Positions 7,193-15,734 of a DNA stretch of 17,727 bases are shown here, one piece after another (within the stretch, counting starts at the first letter, position 1; every line of letters begins with the position of its first letter). The notes under the pieces were generated by a model that worked only from the letters and a program-made list of their open reading frames with translations, was not told the origin of the DNA and did no database searches. The DNA is from CAZISM01 sp964541895. GTDB lineage: Bacteria; Zhuqueibacterota; Zhuqueibacteria; Residuimicrobiales; Residuimicrobiaceae. A program made the position numbers and the translations under genes. The stretch is from assembly GCA_964541895.1 (NCBI GenBank), contig CAZISM010000107.1:1-17727 (forward strand), in the 5' to 3' direction.

Positions 7193-8362
7193 TCAATACC
7201 GCCTCATGACGTATTTGATCATCTCGTTTTGAAACATCCTCATGGTATACCCGTCCGGCCGATCGGCGCGCCATTGCATCATTCTGGTCCGCGTATCATT
7301 GAAAATTTCGTCTTCCATACGACGCTGGCGCTCGCGAAAGGAACGGCTGCCGGCCAATCGCCGGGTATCCATGAATTGCAGCTTGTCGCGATCGTGGTAT
7401 AGCCGATTTTCGTAACTCTGGATTTTCATATTAAGGGCGGATGTTCGCGGACCATCCAGCATATCGGACACCGGCCCGGTCGCCGCCCAGAGCGGAATGG
7501 CGATGGCGCAAATCGGCTCACCCAGCATGCACCACATGGTCGTCAGGGCCGGAGATTCGTTCAGCCGCACACCGTGAAACACCGCGCAGGAGACGGTGCG
7601 ATGGCGGTTGATGCTGTTATGGGTGTTCAGCCACCCTGGTTCCGCCTTGTCCATCCGGCCGCTGAACGGCAACGGATAGGGATCCACCTCGTCGTTGACC
7701 AGGTCGCGGCAGACCTGGCGCAACAGCTGTTCGTGAGAGAGTCGGCCATCGCGGGCCAGGGAGCGCAGCAGAGCCAGGGCGTGCTGATAGCGCCAGCCGC
7801 CATAAGCGGAGGATCCCTGGCCGGTAAAGGAGAAATTCGCCCGTACCAGAACGCCATCCGGCGCCAGGGTGGTATCATCGGCATTTATACGCACGAAGGA
7901 ACGGTTGCCGGTCTCGAAAAAAGCAGCGCCGCCAAAGGCATCGATGACGCCAAAGTTCGCGCGCGTGCCGCGCCCGTATGTATTCGTACGTACCAGCAGG
8001 GCCTCCAGATCGCGCAAACGGCCGCAGCAGCCGAGGACCTGCTTCATGAAAAAACCTTCGCTGTCGGCACTGTCACCCGGCTGGTCCATGGATTCCGAAT
8101 TCATGATGGCCAGACCGGCTGTGTTGACGCCCATCCACACCTGCGTAGTGTCGCCGGCGTTGATGATCCCCAGGAAATCATAGTTGGGGCCGTGAAAGAA
8201 CGCCACCTCGTTGTTGCGCTCGTTACTGTCCCTGTTCTTCCACAGCAGCGGGCGGCCGTCGGACGTGGCTTTGCCGCTGACGACCGCCACGGTGCATCCT
8301 TCCCGCGCCGACAGAGCGGCCCAGCCTGCCAGCACCAGCCAGAGCCAAACGGCGGATTTCAT
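7193..8362 (-). CDS. Secreted Ntn-type hydrolase (C45/C69/carcinine-hydrolase-like)
   Basis: This is predicted to be an exported N-terminal-nucleophile amidohydrolase that cleaves a linear amide, perhaps an acyl-amino acid, a dipeptide or a related compound. Residues 1-21 form a signal peptide (MKSAVWLWLVLAGWAALSA core). It is followed directly by G22-C23-T24, where C23 would become the nucleophile after processing. The segment SGKATSDGRPLLWKNRDS (N43, R44, D45) is characteristic of this fold, as is VNTAGLAIMNSE further on. The 389-residue length is normal. Its ATG overlaps the cdaA stop in an ATGA, so translation is probably coupled. The exact family (peptidase C45 acyltransferase-like, C69 dipeptidase or carcinine hydrolase) and the substrate are not decidable here. 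Confidence 0.8.
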   Translation of the reverse strand: MKSAVWLWLVLAGWAALSAREGCTVAVVSGKATSDGRPLLWKNRDSNERNNEVAFFHGPNYDFLGIINAGDTTQVWMGVNTAGLAIMNSESMDQPGDSADSEGFFMKQVLGCCGRLRDLEALLVRTNTYGRGTRANFGVIDAFGGAAFFETGNRSFVRINADDTTLAPDGVLVRANFSFTGQGSSAYGGWRYQHALALLRSLARDGRLSHEQLLRQVCRDLVNDEVDPYPLPFSGRMDKAEPGWLNTHNSINRHRTVSCAVFHGVRLNESPALTTMWCMLGEPICAIAIPLWAATGPVSDMLDGPRTSALNMKIQSYENRLYHDRDKLQFMDTRRLAGSRSFRERQRRMEDEIFNDTRTRMMQWRADRPDGYTMRMFQNEMIKYVMRRY

Positions 8363-9186
8363 CCGGCCTCCACACTGGTTTCTGTGCGACGGCGGCGGAG
8401 ATGTGTTTCCTGATTCACACCGGTAGCCAACCCCTGTTCCAGCCGTTCCTGCAGGGCGTTTTCAGAGAGATCGAACAACAGCTCTCCGTCGATGGCGATG
8501 GAAATTTTGCCGGTCTCTTCGGAAATGATGATGACCATGGCATCGGTTTCCTCCGAGAGTCCCAGCGCGGCCCGGTGGCGCGTGCCGAGCTTTTTGCGCG
8601 TTTTTTCCATTTCCACCAGCGGCAGGATGCAGCGGGCGGATTCGATGACATCATTTTGAATGATGATGGCGCCGTCGTGCAGCGGCGAACGGGGATTAAA
8701 AATCGACAGGATCAGTTCCGAAGAGACTTCGGCCTGCAGGCGAATGCCCGATTCGGAAACGCTTTTCAGTCCGGTTTCCCGCGCCATGACGATGAGGGCG
8801 CCATAGCCCTTTTCGCGCAAGGCGCTGGCCGCTTCGACCACCTCTTCAATCATCTTGTTGCCGCTGACTTTGACAAAATAGCGGACCACCCGGCTCTGTC
8901 CCACATGGATCAGCATACGGCGCAGTTCGGGCTGAAAAAGGATCACAAACGCCACCAGCCACACCGTACGCAGATTCTGCAGAATCCAGCTGAGGCCGCG
9001 CATATGCACCAGGGGAGCGATCACGGAAAAGACCATGATGATGACCAATCCGACCAGCATCTGCGCACCGCGGGAGCCGCGCAAAAAATTATAGACGCGG
9101 TAAATAGCGTACGACATGATCAGGATATCCAGGATATCCATCACGGTGACAGGAAGAAAACCTATTCTGAAAAGCGTAATCGACAT
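8359..9186 (-). CDS. cdaA: Diadenylate cyclase CdaA (c-di-AMP synthase)
   Basis: CdaA condenses two ATP into cyclic di-AMP, a second messenger tied to potassium, osmotic and cell-wall control. The 275-residue protein has three N-terminal membrane helices (about 16-33, 44-60, 74-85), a linker, then a DisA_N/DAC domain. The catalytic DGA (171-173, in SPLHDGAIII) and RHR (203-205, in GTRHRAALGLSE) motifs are both intact, so it should be active. It follows folP by 43 nt, a gap holding a hairpin, and its stop overlaps the start of the Ntn-type hydrolase. The usual Firmicutes partners cdaR and glmM are not in the window. The ATG has no clear ribosome-binding site, but N-terminal LFRIGFLPV matches the family. 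Confidence 0.95.
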   Translation of the reverse strand: MSITLFRIGFLPVTVMDILDILIMSYAIYRVYNFLRGSRGAQMLVGLVIIMVFSVIAPLVHMRGLSWILQNLRTVWLVAFVILFQPELRRMLIHVGQSRVVRYFVKVSGNKMIEEVVEAASALREKGYGALIVMARETGLKSVSESGIRLQAEVSSELILSIFNPRSPLHDGAIIIQNDVIESARCILPLVEMEKTRKKLGTRHRAALGLSEETDAMVIIISEETGKISIAIDGELLFDLSENALQERLEQGLATGVNQETHLRRRRTETSVEAG

Positions 9187-9214
9187 GCGTTGTGTCCAAC
9201 AGGGTTACAATGGG

Positions 9215-9239
9215 GCCGGCGTCCCGTTTTTACGCCGGC
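9215..9239. promoter_or_regulatory. Hairpin at the folP-cdaA junction
   Basis: GCCGGCGT (9215-9222) and ACGCCGGC (9232-9239) form an 8-bp stem with a 9-nt loop, straddling the folP stop codon (9230-9232). No U-tract follows in the minus-strand direction. It could slow or partly block read-through, or shape the mRNA before the cdaA start. Confidence 0.4.
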
Positions 9240-10081
9240 GCGGCCAGGATGCGATCGACGATGGCGGCCACGCGGCGCATGGCCAGCACGTCGTGCACCC
9301 GGATGATGTTCGCTCCGTTCAGGATTGCGGCGGAAACCGCGGCCGCCGTGCCTTCGAGGCGTTGATCCACCGGCAGATCCAGCGTTGCTCCAATAAACGA
9401 CTTGCGCGACGGTCCCACCAGGACGGGGGCGCCGAGGCCGGCGAACTGCCGCAACTCCCGTAACAGGGTAAAATTGTCCTGCAGCCGTTTGCCGAAGCCA
9501 ATACCCGGATCGATCACGATCGCCCGTTCATGAATGCCGGCCTGCATGGCGCGCTCTTTTTGGCGTTGTAAAAACTCGCTCACCTCGGCGACGACATCGT
9601 CATAGTGCGGGTCCCGTTGCATATCCCGCGGGGTGCCTTTGATATGCATGATGACCACACCGGCGGCGCCGTCGCGCACGACCTCCATCATGCCGCTGTC
9701 AAAGGTGAGGCCGCTGATATCGTTGACGATGCTGGCACCGGCCTGCAAGGCGCGCCGGGCCAATCCCGCTTTGTATGTATCCACAGAGACCGGCACCTGC
9801 AGCTGCCGGCACAGCACCTCGATAACCGGCAGAATGCGCTGCTCTTCCTCTGCCGCTGAAACCGGCAAGGCGCCGGGACGGGTGGACTCACCGCCCACAT
9901 CGATGATATCCGCTCCTTCCTCCACCATGGTCCGGGCCCGCGCCAGAGCAGCTTCGACAGAGTTGTATTGGCCGCCGTCGGAAAACGAATCCGGCGTAAC
10001 GTTCAGAATACCCATAAGAAGGGTACGATCGAGCGGCAGGCGAAAGCGGCCGCACGGCCAATGTCGCGGTTCAGCGGGCAT
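9230..10081 (-). CDS. folP: Dihydropteroate synthase
   Basis: FolP joins p-aminobenzoate to 6-hydroxymethyl-dihydropterin diphosphate in folate synthesis. The 283 residues match the family. MGILNVTPDSFSDGG (23-37) is the first signature, IIDVGGESTRPG (59-70) the second. SVDTYK (99-104), NDISG (120-124), DPGIGFGK (191-198), GPSRKSFIG (223-231) and the C-terminal IIRVHDV complete the pterin and pABA sites. The gene overlaps the end of the TPR-protein gene by 11 nt and has no obvious ribosome-binding site, so translational coupling is likely. The ftsH-folP neighbourhood is conserved in many bacteria; here the TPR gene sits between them. Confidence 0.96.
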   Translation of the reverse strand: MPAEPRHWPCGRFRLPLDRTLLMGILNVTPDSFSDGGQYNSVEAALARARTMVEEGADIIDVGGESTRPGALPVSAAEEEQRILPVIEVLCRQLQVPVSVDTYKAGLARRALQAGASIVNDISGLTFDSGMMEVVRDGAAGVVIMHIKGTPRDMQRDPHYDDVVAEVSEFLQRQKERAMQAGIHERAIVIDPGIGFGKRLQDNFTLLRELRQFAGLGAPVLVGPSRKSFIGATLDLPVDQRLEGTAAAVSAAILNGANIIRVHDVLAMRRVAAIVDRILAAPA

Positions 10082-11642
10082 GGGGTTGTATCACCGCCGA
10101 ATCTGGTTTGACCAGGGCATAGAGCCGCTGCATGGCGACGTCCGCAAACCGATCGTCGGGTCCGCGCTTTTGGCGAATGCGCAGGCGATACTCTTCGATG
10201 GCCTTGTCGGTTTTGCCCAGGTGTTCGTATAGTTGCCCGAGATAGAGGTGGCTGTCCGGATGATTGCCCAACCGTACGGCGCGATTGAACAGCTTTTCCG
10301 CGTTGCTCCAGTCTTCGATCTGGAAATAATAGATACCTAGATTATAATAGGCGTCGGCGTTGCGCGGATCGATGGCAAAAATCGTGTCGTAGATCCGGGT
10401 CAGAGCCAAAAAATCGCGGTCCCCGGCGGCGAGTTTGCCGAGAAACATGAGGCCGTCGAGAGAGCGCGGGTGGATGCCGAGCAGGGAATTTATTTCCGCA
10501 CGGGCGGCGCGAATCCTGTTTGCGGCGAAATGGAGCTCGGCCAGGCGCAGGCGAGCCGATTCGTCACCAGGATTTATATGCAGGACATGCTGTAACAGTT
10601 CCGCTTCATCCCTGTAACCGATCGCCTTCATGCGGCTGTCGTTCAGGTAGCCATAAAGGGAAAATGCAGCGGCATCGTCCGGGTCCAGCTTGATGGCTGT
10701 TTGCAGGTGCTGTTGCGCTTTGCCCCAGATCTTTTCCAGGATGTAATACGTAGCCAACATGCGATAGGTGTAGGCGTCGGCGTTGTGATGATAAAGCACC
10801 GTGCTTTCACAAATGCGCAAGGCGTCGAGTCGATCGCTATGGCGCTCGCCCTGCTTTTCCTGTACGCTGCTGTTCTGCAACAGGGCATCGGCCAGGACGT
10901 TGCGCACTCGCACCGAGGTCGACTCTTGTGCGGCCGCCTGGCGGGCCCAGTACAGCGCCCGTTCCGGATCCCGCTGCGCCAGAGCCAGTTCGGCGAAACT
11001 CAGCGGTTTGATCGCCGGCGACGCAACGGTGCAGGAGTCTTTGCCCTTCCGGTTTAACAGCTGCAACACGGCACCGGCCAGCATCACTCCCAGTTGCTGC
11101 GGCTGATGTGCTGCGGTTTCCAGTTGCGCCTTTTGCAGAATATTCGGCGACGAAACGCGCACCATGAGATATTGCAGAGAATAGGCCTGGCCGTTAAAGC
11201 TGAGGCCGGCCAGCACCGCATAGTCGAGATGCAGCCGTTCTGCATAGGACTGCAGATAGTTCACATCAGCCAGGGAATCCCGGTCCAGCGCCTGCCACAT
11301 CCACTCCGGCCGGCATACCAGAAAAGAAGGGGGCAGCTGTGACTGCAGGCAACGGGCGGCATTAGCCGATATCGCCCACGGCACCCAGGCGATCTCTTCA
11401 TCATAGGTCAGGTCCTGAATGGGGAGAATAGCGATGCGGGTGCGCACCGGTTCCCGGGAGCGTTGGGGCACCAGCCAGACCGCCAGTAAAACGAACAGGG
11501 CAACTGTAATCCACACACTCGTGCGAAACCTTGCCCTGGTCATATACTCGGACGTTTTGCGCAGAAAAACGAGAACAAACATCGTACCGCAAAACGCAAC
11601 GGCGAGAACCCAAAATGATGTCGTATCGTAAAGGACGTTCAC
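10071..11642 (-). CDS. Membrane-anchored TPR protein with a FlgO/TolB-N-like domain
   Basis: No named family is recognised. The 523-residue protein starts with two membrane helices (about 8-26 and 39-59). An alpha/beta domain follows (about 65-200) with the pattern RIAILPIQDLTYDE ... LHLDYAVLAGLSFNGQAYSLQYLMVRV. This resembles the TolB-N/FlgO/CsgG-like modules often paired with TPRs in signalling proteins. Residues of roughly 215-510 hold several tetratricopeptide repeats, clearest in ADAYYNLGIYYFQIEDWSNAEKLF and the following LGQLYEHLGKTDKAIEEYRL. TPRs normally bind partner proteins. The start is GTG at 11642 without a strong ribosome-binding site, 53 nt after ftsH. It overlaps folP by 11 nt. 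Confidence 0.8.
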   Translation of the reverse strand: MNVLYDTTSFWVLAVAFCGTMFVLVFLRKTSEYMTRARFRTSVWITVALFVLLAVWLVPQRSREPVRTRIAILPIQDLTYDEEIAWVPWAISANAARCLQSQLPPSFLVCRPEWMWQALDRDSLADVNYLQSYAERLHLDYAVLAGLSFNGQAYSLQYLMVRVSSPNILQKAQLETAAHQPQQLGVMLAGAVLQLLNRKGKDSCTVASPAIKPLSFAELALAQRDPERALYWARQAAAQESTSVRVRNVLADALLQNSSVQEKQGERHSDRLDALRICESTVLYHHNADAYTYRMLATYYILEKIWGKAQQHLQTAIKLDPDDAAAFSLYGYLNDSRMKAIGYRDEAELLQHVLHINPGDESARLRLAELHFAANRIRAARAEINSLLGIHPRSLDGLMFLGKLAAGDRDFLALTRIYDTIFAIDPRNADAYYNLGIYYFQIEDWSNAEKLFNRAVRLGNHPDSHLYLGQLYEHLGKTDKAIEEYRLRIRQKRGPDDRFADVAMQRLYALVKPDSAVIQPHAR

Positions 11643-11695
11643 ATCGTCTGCTTAACCTGTAGATGGTGGTATTAATAACGATCCTGTCCGGCGGT

Positions 11696-13681
11696 TCAAG
11701 CCAGACCAGGTGTAGCCGCTTCGTTCGCAGCGGCGGCCGGTATCGCTTCCTTTTTCTGCAAAATATGCTCGATTTCGCTGCCGTCGAGAATCTCTTTTTC
11801 CAGCAGCGCTTTGGCCAGGGTATGCAGGTCTTCGAGGTGCGCCAGCATCATGTTTTCCACGTCTTTCATGGCCTCTTCGATGAGGTGGCGGATTTCCTGA
11901 TCGATCACCTGAGCCGTATTTTCGCTGTAATCGCGATGCTGGGCGATTTCACGGCCCAAAAAGATCTCTTCGTTCTTTTCGCCAAAGGTCATGGGGCCCA
12001 GCACTTCGCTCATCCCCCATTCACAAACCATCTTTCGCGACAGATCCGTAGCGCGTTTGATGTCGTCGCCGGCGCCGGTGGACAGTTCGTTAAACACGAC
12101 TTTTTCCGCTGCGCGACCGCCCAGGAGGCGGCGCAAGGTTGCCAGGCAGTAGCTCTTGCTATAGTTGTGCTTTTCATCCATCGGCAGCGTTTGCGTGAGT
12201 CCCAAAGCGCGGCCGCGAGGAATGATGGTGACCTTGTGCACCGGATCAGAGCCCGGGGTCAGACGCGACACCAGCACATGGCCGGCTTCATGATAGGCGG
12301 TGATGCGTTTTTCTTCATCGCTGAGGATCAGGCTCTTGCGTTCGGTGCCCATCAGCACCTTGTCCTTGGCCTCTTCGAGGTCGTAAGCATCCACCTCGCT
12401 TTTGTTCTTGCGCGCCGCCAGCAGGGCCGCTTCGTTGACCATGTTGGCCAGATCGGCGCCGGAGAATCCCGGCGTGCCTTTGGCGAGAATCGACAGGTCG
12501 ATGCCTCTGGCCATGGGAATTTTTTTGGTGTGCACCTTGAGGATGCCTTCGCGGCCGCGCACGTCCGGCAGATCGACGACGATCTGGCGATCGAATCGTC
12601 CCGGCCGCAGCAGGGCCGAGTCCAGCACATCCGGACGGTTGGTGGCGGCGATGAGAATGACGCCTTCGTTGAATTCAAATCCGTCCATTTCGACGAGCAG
12701 CTGGTTCAGCGTCTGTTCGCGCTCATCGTGGCCGCCGCCCAGACCGGCGCCGCGATGCCGGCCGACCGCGTCCAGCTCGTCGATGAAAATGATGCAGGGG
12801 GCGTTGCGCTTGCCCTGATCAAAAAGATCGCGCACGCGTGAGGCGCCGACACCGACAAACATCTCTACAAAATCCGCGCCCGACATGCTGAAAAACGGCA
12901 CGCCGGCTTCACCGGCCACAGCTTTGGCCAGAAGGGTTTTGCCGGTGCCCGGAGGACCCAGCAGCAATGCGCCCTTGGGAATCTTGCCGCCAAGCCGCTG
13001 AAACTTTTCCGGCTCTTTCAGGAACTCGATGATTTCCCGCAACTCGGTTTTGGCTTCGTCCGCACCGGCAACATCGTCAAAGGTGACCTTGGGCAGATTT
13101 TCCGTCCACATGCGAGCCTTGGATTTGCCGAACGAAAAAATATTCTTGTTGCCGCCGCCGCCGCCCTGCATGCGGCGCAGAAAAAACATCCACACGCCAA
13201 AGATTACGATCCAGGGCACCACCGTCCAGAAAACGGACCAAAAGCTGATGGAATCTTCCTTGAAACGAAGATTGACCTTGAATTCGTTGCGCCACCGCTC
13301 GGTGGTGGCGAAATCGGGCTTGTTGGGCAGCGTCAGCTTGAACAGCATCGTGTTGGCGGCGTCCAGCGCCTCGGACGCTTTGCCGTGCGCCGTCTGTTCC
13401 TGGATGGTCAGCTCAACCACCTTGCCGTCCTGCATCATGGTCATGAAACGGTTATAATCGATGACCACTTCTTTTTGACGGATATCGGAAAGCCGTTGCG
13501 AAGCCAGCAGGGCGACGAGAAATAATCCCACCCAGATGAAAAAGGTGCGCGCGCCTTTGCCCCATTGCGGCGGTTCCATCTTGCGCGGGCTGTTTTTGCG
13601 CGGAGGGCGCTGATCCGGAGAGGACGAGTCCTGCGCCATAAATATGTGCTGCTGTTCAGAGCGGTTATGTATAAAATTCAC
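11696..13681 (-). CDS. ftsH: ATP-dependent zinc metalloprotease FtsH
   Basis: FtsH is the hexameric inner-membrane AAA+ protease that removes misassembled membrane proteins and regulatory substrates. The 661-residue protein has two membrane helices (about 45-61 and 147-168) flanking a small periplasmic domain. The AAA domain shows Walker A GPPGTGKT (242-249, K248), the pore loop MFVGVGASRVRDLF, Walker B IIFIDELDA and the second region of homology ATNRPDVLDSALLRPGRFDRQ. The protease site is HEAGH (464-468). The third zinc ligand is probably in STGAGDDIKRATDL. The start is GTG at 13681, supported by AGGA six nt upstream; a second Met 14 codons later has no ribosome-binding site. It lies 15 nt after hpt. 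Confidence 0.97.
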   Translation of the reverse strand: MNFIHNRSEQQHIFMAQDSSSPDQRPPRKNSPRKMEPPQWGKGARTFFIWVGLFLVALLASQRLSDIRQKEVVIDYNRFMTMMQDGKVVELTIQEQTAHGKASEALDAANTMLFKLTLPNKPDFATTERWRNEFKVNLRFKEDSISFWSVFWTVVPWIVIFGVWMFFLRRMQGGGGGNKNIFSFGKSKARMWTENLPKVTFDDVAGADEAKTELREIIEFLKEPEKFQRLGGKIPKGALLLGPPGTGKTLLAKAVAGEAGVPFFSMSGADFVEMFVGVGASRVRDLFDQGKRNAPCIIFIDELDAVGRHRGAGLGGGHDEREQTLNQLLVEMDGFEFNEGVILIAATNRPDVLDSALLRPGRFDRQIVVDLPDVRGREGILKVHTKKIPMARGIDLSILAKGTPGFSGADLANMVNEAALLAARKNKSEVDAYDLEEAKDKVLMGTERKSLILSDEEKRITAYHEAGHVLVSRLTPGSDPVHKVTIIPRGRALGLTQTLPMDEKHNYSKSYCLATLRRLLGGRAAEKVVFNELSTGAGDDIKRATDLSRKMVCEWGMSEVLGPMTFGEKNEEIFLGREIAQHRDYSENTAQVIDQEIRHLIEEAMKDVENMMLAHLEDLHTLAKALLEKEILDGSEIEHILQKKEAIPAAAANEAATPGLA

Positions 13682-13696
13682 GTCGAATCCTAACGT

Positions 13697-14248
13697 TTAA
13701 TCCAAAACATAGACGGCCGGCAGATTACGCAAGATCTGCTTGTAATCCAGGCCGTAACCGATCACGAATTCGTTCGGTATTTCGAATCCCACATAATCAA
13801 GATGCAGTTCCACCTTGGCGTTCTGCTTTTTGTACAGCAAGGTGACAAAACGCAGCGACGCGGGCGCCAGCGCGAGAAATTTTTCCTGAAGAAACTGTAT
13901 GGAAAGCCCGGTGTCGACAATGTCCTCCACCACCAGTACATGCCGGCCCTGAATTTCGGCATTGATGTCCTTGAGCATCATCACCTGGCCGGACGAGACC
14001 TTGGCATCGCCGTAGCTGGATATTTTGATGAAATCCACCTCCAGATCCAGCTCGACGCAGCGGATGAGATCGGCCATGAACAGAAACGCTCCGTTCAGCA
14101 CGCCGATCATGATGGGCTGTTTGCCGCGATACTCCTCGGTGATGCACCGCCCCAATTCAACGATGCGGGCCTGCAACTGCTCGCGGCTGATGAGGGTGCG
14201 AAACTCGTTTTCGTAAACAGCCTTTTCAAACTCGGATTTCGGGTTCAC
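13697..14248 (-). CDS. hpt: Hypoxanthine phosphoribosyltransferase
   Basis: This enzyme salvages hypoxanthine (and usually guanine) to IMP/GMP with PRPP. The 183-residue length is normal for the bacterial type. The PRPP-binding loop is VLVVEDIVDTGLSI (104-117). GVLNGAFLFMADL (49-61), the flexible-loop segment KISSYGD (75-81) and the C-terminal FVIGYGLDY are also family features. The start is GTG, whose bases form a GTGA overlap with the tilS stop codon, so translation is probably coupled. The tilS-hpt-ftsH order is one of the best conserved bacterial gene strings. Confidence 0.96.
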   Translation of the reverse strand: MNPKSEFEKAVYENEFRTLISREQLQARIVELGRCITEEYRGKQPIMIGVLNGAFLFMADLIRCVELDLEVDFIKISSYGDAKVSSGQVMMLKDINAEIQGRHVLVVEDIVDTGLSIQFLQEKFLALAPASLRFVTLLYKKQNAKVELHLDYVGFEIPNEFVIGYGLDYKQILRNLPAVYVLD

Positions 14249-15648
14249 GTATTCTTTACCAATCTTAGCTTATACACATCGGTGGTGTCCGGGGTTACTT
14301 TGAAGCGATCATCGAGACGCAACCCGCAGACCCAAACCAGGCGGTCTCCACTCCAGAGCAGCGGAATGTTGCCCCGCTCGAATCGTGGCACCTTGACATC
14401 GATAAAAAAATCCGCTATCGATTTGCTTCCTCGCATATGCAGCGGATAGAATCGATCACCGGGTTGCACAGCCCGCACACAGAGCGGCCAGCGTAACTGT
14501 CCGCCATCCACCCAGATACACAGGGGGTCCGGATTGCTGCGAATGGATGCTAACGATGCGGAATCAGAACTGATGATCAAACGCCACTCGCCCCAGAGCA
14601 GATACTCTTTTTCAGACTGCGGCAGCCATACTTCCTGGATCCCGGCCATACGCTGTGTGACCTCCAGAGTATCCGGCCTGATCCAGAGATATAAATCCTT
14701 GGCCAGCTGCAATTGCCACGACGACGGCCGCCGCTGCAGGCCGGAGAGAATCGTCGAAAATCTTGCATGATTTAACACCCTGTCATCATGGCCCAGCCGG
14801 CGAACGCATAAGCGAAGTGTATATTTCTTAAGAATGTTAAAATACGGCAAAAAGCGCTCAAGATCAAGAACAATTTTGTCGCCGGTTTGCAGACGCAGGC
14901 ACTCTGAGAACGCCTTTTCCGCCTCTGCGACCAGATAGGCCTCGACCTCGGTCATATTTTCCGCCAATCGGCGGACGTTCTGGCGAACTTTTTTATTATA
15001 TTGAACTTCCAGCTCCGGAATGAGCTGATGCCGCAGGCGGTTGCGGCGAAATCGCAGGTCCCGATTGCTGCTGTCCTCCCGGAACGGGATCTCCATCTCG
15101 CGGGCATAGGCTGCAATCAGACGGCGGTCGGCAAAAAGCAGAGGACGCACCAACGCGCCGCGCCGGCTGGCGATGCCGCACAAACCGGTCACACCGCTGC
15201 CGCGCAGCAGGTGATCGAGAACCGTCTCGACCTGATCATCGGCATTGTGACCGGTGGCGAGGCGGTCATAACCGAGTTGGTCGAGCAGATCAAACAGAAA
15301 GCGGTAACGCAGGATGCGCGCTCCGCTCTCCAGCGAATGTCCCTCCTGCCTCGACCACAAGGCCACCTCCTGGCCGCCCAGATAGAGGGGAATGCCCCAC
15401 AACAGGCATTGCCGGCGCACAAACTCTTCATCGCCGCCGGATTCTGCGCCGCGCAAATGATGGTTAAAGTGAGCCGCTGCCAGCGTCCAGGACCACGCCG
15501 GCGCCAGGGACAGGAGCGCGTGACACAGCACCATGGAATCCATACCGCCGGAAACGGCGACGACCAGCTTTTGCCCGCTGCGGACCAGATCGGTTCGCAG
15601 CAAAAAATCGTGCAAATGACGGATAAGCTGTGACTGTTCTTTTTTCAT
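14245..15648 (-). CDS. tilS: tRNA(Ile)-lysidine synthetase
   Basis: TilS converts C34 of tRNA-Ile(CAU) to lysidine with ATP and lysine, so that AUA is read as Ile. The 467-residue protein has the N-terminal PP-loop SGGMDS (33-38), then HFNHHLRG, ARILRYRFL, TGHNADDQVET and NRLRHQLIPEL, all of the TilS catalytic domain. Residues after about 380 form the TilS C-terminal domain, with GDRFYPLHMRGSKSIADFFIDVKVPR as a clear anchor. ATG start at 15648 follows a leader with a short AGG just upstream. It is the first gene of the nine-gene minus-strand operon. Confidence 0.96.
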   Translation of the reverse strand: MKKEQSQLIRHLHDFLLRTDLVRSGQKLVVAVSGGMDSMVLCHALLSLAPAWSWTLAAAHFNHHLRGAESGGDEEFVRRQCLLWGIPLYLGGQEVALWSRQEGHSLESGARILRYRFLFDLLDQLGYDRLATGHNADDQVETVLDHLLRGSGVTGLCGIASRRGALVRPLLFADRRLIAAYAREMEIPFREDSSNRDLRFRRNRLRHQLIPELEVQYNKKVRQNVRRLAENMTEVEAYLVAEAEKAFSECLRLQTGDKIVLDLERFLPYFNILKKYTLRLCVRRLGHDDRVLNHARFSTILSGLQRRPSSWQLQLAKDLYLWIRPDTLEVTQRMAGIQEVWLPQSEKEYLLWGEWRLIISSDSASLASIRSNPDPLCIWVDGGQLRWPLCVRAVQPGDRFYPLHMRGSKSIADFFIDVKVPRFERGNIPLLWSGDRLVWVCGLRLDDRFKVTPDTTDVYKLRLVKNT

Positions 15649-15696
15649 GCATCAACCTGCCGGCCCGGCTGTGCACCGGGCGTTCGTTCGCTCCTA

Positions 15697-15725
15697 AAGA
15701 TAGTCTAACAGGAAAAGAAAAGCAA
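15697..15725 (-). promoter_or_regulatory. Candidate promoter of the tilS operon
   Basis: On the minus strand TTGCTT (15725-15720) and TATCTT (15702-15697) are separated by 17 nt, with a predicted leader of about 40 nt before the tilS ATG. The -35 hexamer is the same as in the candidate acyl-CoA synthetase promoter. Consensus matching only. Confidence 0.4.
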
Positions 15726-15734
15726 CAGGAATAT

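Noticed and set aside
11663..12841. 392-codon plus-strand open frame opposite ftsH
   Set aside because: It mirrors the strongly conserved AAA and protease domains of FtsH, and its composition is that of an antisense shadow.
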